NCBI GenBank assembly: GCA_946479895.1
Contig: CAMLHT010000145.1
Coordinates: forward strand, 1-9,441
DNA: 9,441 bases
From: an uncultured Gemmatimonadota bacterium
GTDB taxonomy: Bacteria > Gemmatimonadota > Gemmatimonadetes > Gemmatimonadales > Gemmatimonadaceae
Direction: 5' to 3'
Under the pieces are notes generated by a model. That model saw only the letters and a list, made by a program, of their open reading frames with translations, was not told where the DNA came from and did not search any database. The position numbers and the translations under genes are program-made. Each line of letters starts with the position of its first letter. The stretch's first letter is position 1. Positions 7,636 to 9,441 of the stretch are shown in pieces.

Positions 7636-9441
7636 CCAGCGCGATCGCGCGCAGCCGGGCGACCTGCGGCTGGAGCTCGGGATCGGCATTCCTCCAGAGC
7701 GCGACGATGGCGCTCGACCACCGGTGCGCCGTCTCCCGGTCCCCGAGGCCCGCGGCAATCTCGGCCGCGAGCGCCATGCCCCGCACGGTCGATCCCGTCG
7801 ACCACTCCGACGACAACGCCGCGCGATTCAGGATCGGGATGCGGTCCAGCGCGAGGGTCAGCGCGCGCAGCGCGCCGGCGGAATCGCGCAGCGCCAGCTT
7901 CACCGAAGCGTCGAGGATGATCCCGTCGACGCCCGACTCCGCGCCACGGGTGAGGGGCGGACGCGCCCGCTCGCGCGCGGCATATTCGGCGGCAAAAGCG
8001 GTATCGGCCGGATCGAACGCCCTCGCCCACATGGGCATCGAGCGCCCCGGCTCATGGAGCGTCGTCAGCACCGACGGGCCGAGGCAGGGCAGCGCGAAGC
8101 CGACGATGCGCTCCATGAAGGATGATTCGACCCCGGGGGGCGTCCCGCCCGGGAACGATGCGTCGAGCAGCCCCACGAGCCTTGCCGGCGCCGCCTTCAC
8201 GCGCGCATCGCAGACTCCGAGGGACGCGCGCACGAGGAAGTCGGCCCGCTCGCGCAGTGCCGTGGTCGGGAGGCTCACCGGCCGGCCGTCCGCGCCCCGG
8301 ACCTGGCGCAGCGTCCGGCCGCTGACCCTCGCCACGAGGCTCGTGGCGCGATCGATCCGGCCTGTGAGCAGGGCGAGCCACATCAGCGGCTCCGCCTCGG
8401 TCGGCTCCTCGGCTGCATTCGCCACGAGCAGGCTGTCGGCGAGCTTCCCCAGCTCCTCGTAGCGGCCGGCGCGCAGCAGGATTCGCGCATGGCCGGCCGC
8501 GATGCGGAGCGCATTGGCGGGGTCACGCTCCAGCGCTCGCGCGCGCGCCATTTCCGACAGCGCGCTCACGCGGTCGTCGCCGTCCTCCGAGATGACGCCC
8601 ATGTTCTCGAGGAGGAGCGCCAGCGCCTCGTGCGCGGCCGCCTCGCGAGGGGCGCGCGCCACCCACGAGACCAGCAGCGGACGCAGGGCCGTGCGTCCGA
8701 GCCGGGCCGCTTCCGCCGTGGCCGCGAAGGCGTCGGGCGAGAGCTGGCGCGGCGCGCCGGTCGCCGCCGGCACGTGGCCGAGCGTGTCGCCGAAGCTCCG
8801 CCACTGGCCGACGAAGACGCGGTTGTCCTGCGTGCGCCCCATGCGCACCTCGGTGCTGGTCTGGGGCACGGTCATCATCAGCCGCCGGTACGCCATGACC
8901 GGCGCGAATGGCGTCGCGGCGCGCACGGCGCTGGCATAGGCGGCGAACGCCGTCGCGTAGCCGGCGCGGAATTGCGGCGCGCCGCTCGCGTCGAAGACGA
9001 TCATGTCGTCGCGGAACCGGCACTCGCCGGCGCCGAACCAGGACTCGAAGGACGCGCGTGACTGGCGCGCGCGCTCGAAGGCGTCGCAGGCCTCGGGATA
9101 GCGCTGGCTCGCGAGGGCCACGAAGCCTTCGGCGATCGCCCGGTCGTGGTCGTCGAGCGCTGGCTTGCCCGTGATCGCGCGGCTGGCCGCGACGCGCGAT
9201 GCCTCGTTGTCGGCCGGGTTGTTGAGGATCCCCAGCGTGATGGCCAGGCCGAGCTCCGCGCGGGCGTCCGAGGTGTCCTGCGCGACGGCCCGCTGGAAGA
9301 GAGGGACCGCGCCACCGAGGTCTCCGCGGCGGTAGAGGAACGTCGCGCTGTCGAGAGCGCTCCGTGGCGGCGTCGGATCAGGGGTGGCGACCGCGGGGAC
9401 GGCGACGGGGGCGGCCGCGGGCAGCTCCCTCGTTGAATCGT
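7607..9441 (-). CDS. Large TPR-repeat protein, 5' end beyond the window (possible C-terminal part of a signalling protein)
   Basis: The minus-strand frame is open from the right edge to a TAG at 7609-7607, giving 610 visible residues without a start. A GTG at 9121 is available, but the coding pattern clearly continues upstream, so it is probably internal. The visible part opens with a Pro/Ala/Val-rich linker (PAAAPVAVPVAVATPDPTPP), followed by TPR-like helical pairs: ATFLYRRGDLGGAVPLFQRA, FVALASQRYPEACDAFERAR and ESWFGAGECRFRD. Further Ala/Leu-rich helical repeats continue to the C-terminus (for example ILLRAGRYEELGKLADSLL, and ALRDSAGALRALTLALDRI). No catalytic motif is visible. Linker-plus-TPR C-termini of this kind occur in serine/threonine kinases and BTAD-linked signalling proteins, so an N-terminal kinase or other domain may lie outside the window; that is inference only. 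It likely serves in protein-protein interaction. It overlaps the convergent BTAD gene tail to tail. Confidence 0.75.
   Translation of the reverse strand, partial: DSTRELPAAAPVAVPAVATPDPTPPRSALDSATFLYRRGDLGGAVPLFQRAVAQDTSDARAELGLAITLGILNNPADNEASRVAASRAITGKPALDDHDRAIAEGFVALASQRYPEACDAFERARQSRASFESWFGAGECRFRDDMIVFDASGAPQFRAGYATAFAAYASAVRAATPFAPVMAYRRLMMTVPQTSTEVRMGRTQDNRVFVGQWRSFGDTLGHVPAATGAPRQLSPDAFAATAEAARLGRTALRPLLVSWVARAPREAAAHEALALLLENMGVISEDGDDRVSALSEMARARALERDPANALRIAAGHARILLRAGRYEELGKLADSLLVANAAEEPTEAEPLMWLALLTGRIDRATSLVARVSGRTLRQVRGADGRPVSLPTTALRERADFLVRASLGVCDARVKAAPARLVGLLDASFPGGTPPGVESSFMERIVGFALPCLGPSVLTTLHEPGRSMPMWARAFDPADTAFAAEYAARERARPPLTRGAESGVDGIILDASVKLALRDSAGALRALTLALDRIPILNRAALSSEWSTGSTVRGMALAAEIAAGLGDRETAHRWSSAIVALWRNADPELQPQVARLRAIALATADASSRE

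Noticed and set aside
9119..9121. GTG at 9121 as the true start of the TPR protein
   Set aside because: The frame stays open to the window edge, and the upstream codons encode a linker and a TPR-like helix pair continuous with the rest of the protein.

Overview
This is a very GC-rich, gene-dense stretch of bacterial chromosome. It holds six recognisable protein-coding genes, plus the first codons of a seventh at the left edge. I saw no RNA genes, insertion sequences, CRISPR arrays or phage genes. The combination points to a Gemmatimonadota-like or related high-GC Gram-negative soil or aquatic lineage: exported serine hydrolase and M24 peptidase with 'A-x-A'-type signal peptides, a BMP-family importer without a lipobox, a BTAD-type regulator, and a large TPR protein behind a Pro/Ala/Val linker. 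This placement is an inference from gene style and base composition, not from a marker gene.

Left half, minus strand (3810 down to 1): a compact transcription unit runs in the order exported beta-lactamase-like serine hydrolase, BMP-family substrate-binding protein, double-domain ABC ATPase, and the start of what is probably the first permease. The hydrolase and binding protein are 15 bases apart. The binding protein and ATPase overlap by 4 bases (GTGA), and so do the ATPase and the putative permease (ATGA). The importer resembles the PnrA/YufN-YufO nucleoside-type systems. A secreted hydrolase at the head of the unit suggests that it may release or process something the importer takes up, but this is not shown.

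Middle, plus strand: a divergent gene starts 70 bases away and encodes an exported M24-family metallopeptidase of the Xaa-Pro aminopeptidase type, with its metal ligands intact. The short divergent gap contains a perfect 6-bp inverted repeat, CATGGT-ACCC-ACCATG, a candidate operator. After a 108-base gap comes nadB (L-aspartate oxidase, first step of NAD synthesis from aspartate). Its stop codon overlaps (ATGA) the start of a small stand-alone BTAD/SARP-type transcriptional regulator.

Right end, minus strand: a large TPR-type protein enters from beyond the right edge and ends inside the last codons of the regulator, so the two convergent genes overlap tail to tail by 29 bases. Its missing N-terminus may carry a kinase or other signalling domain. 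The least ordinary parts of the window are this nadB/regulator/TPR arrangement and the hydrolase-led importer operon. The genes themselves belong to known families, and I found no clear sign of a wholly new system.
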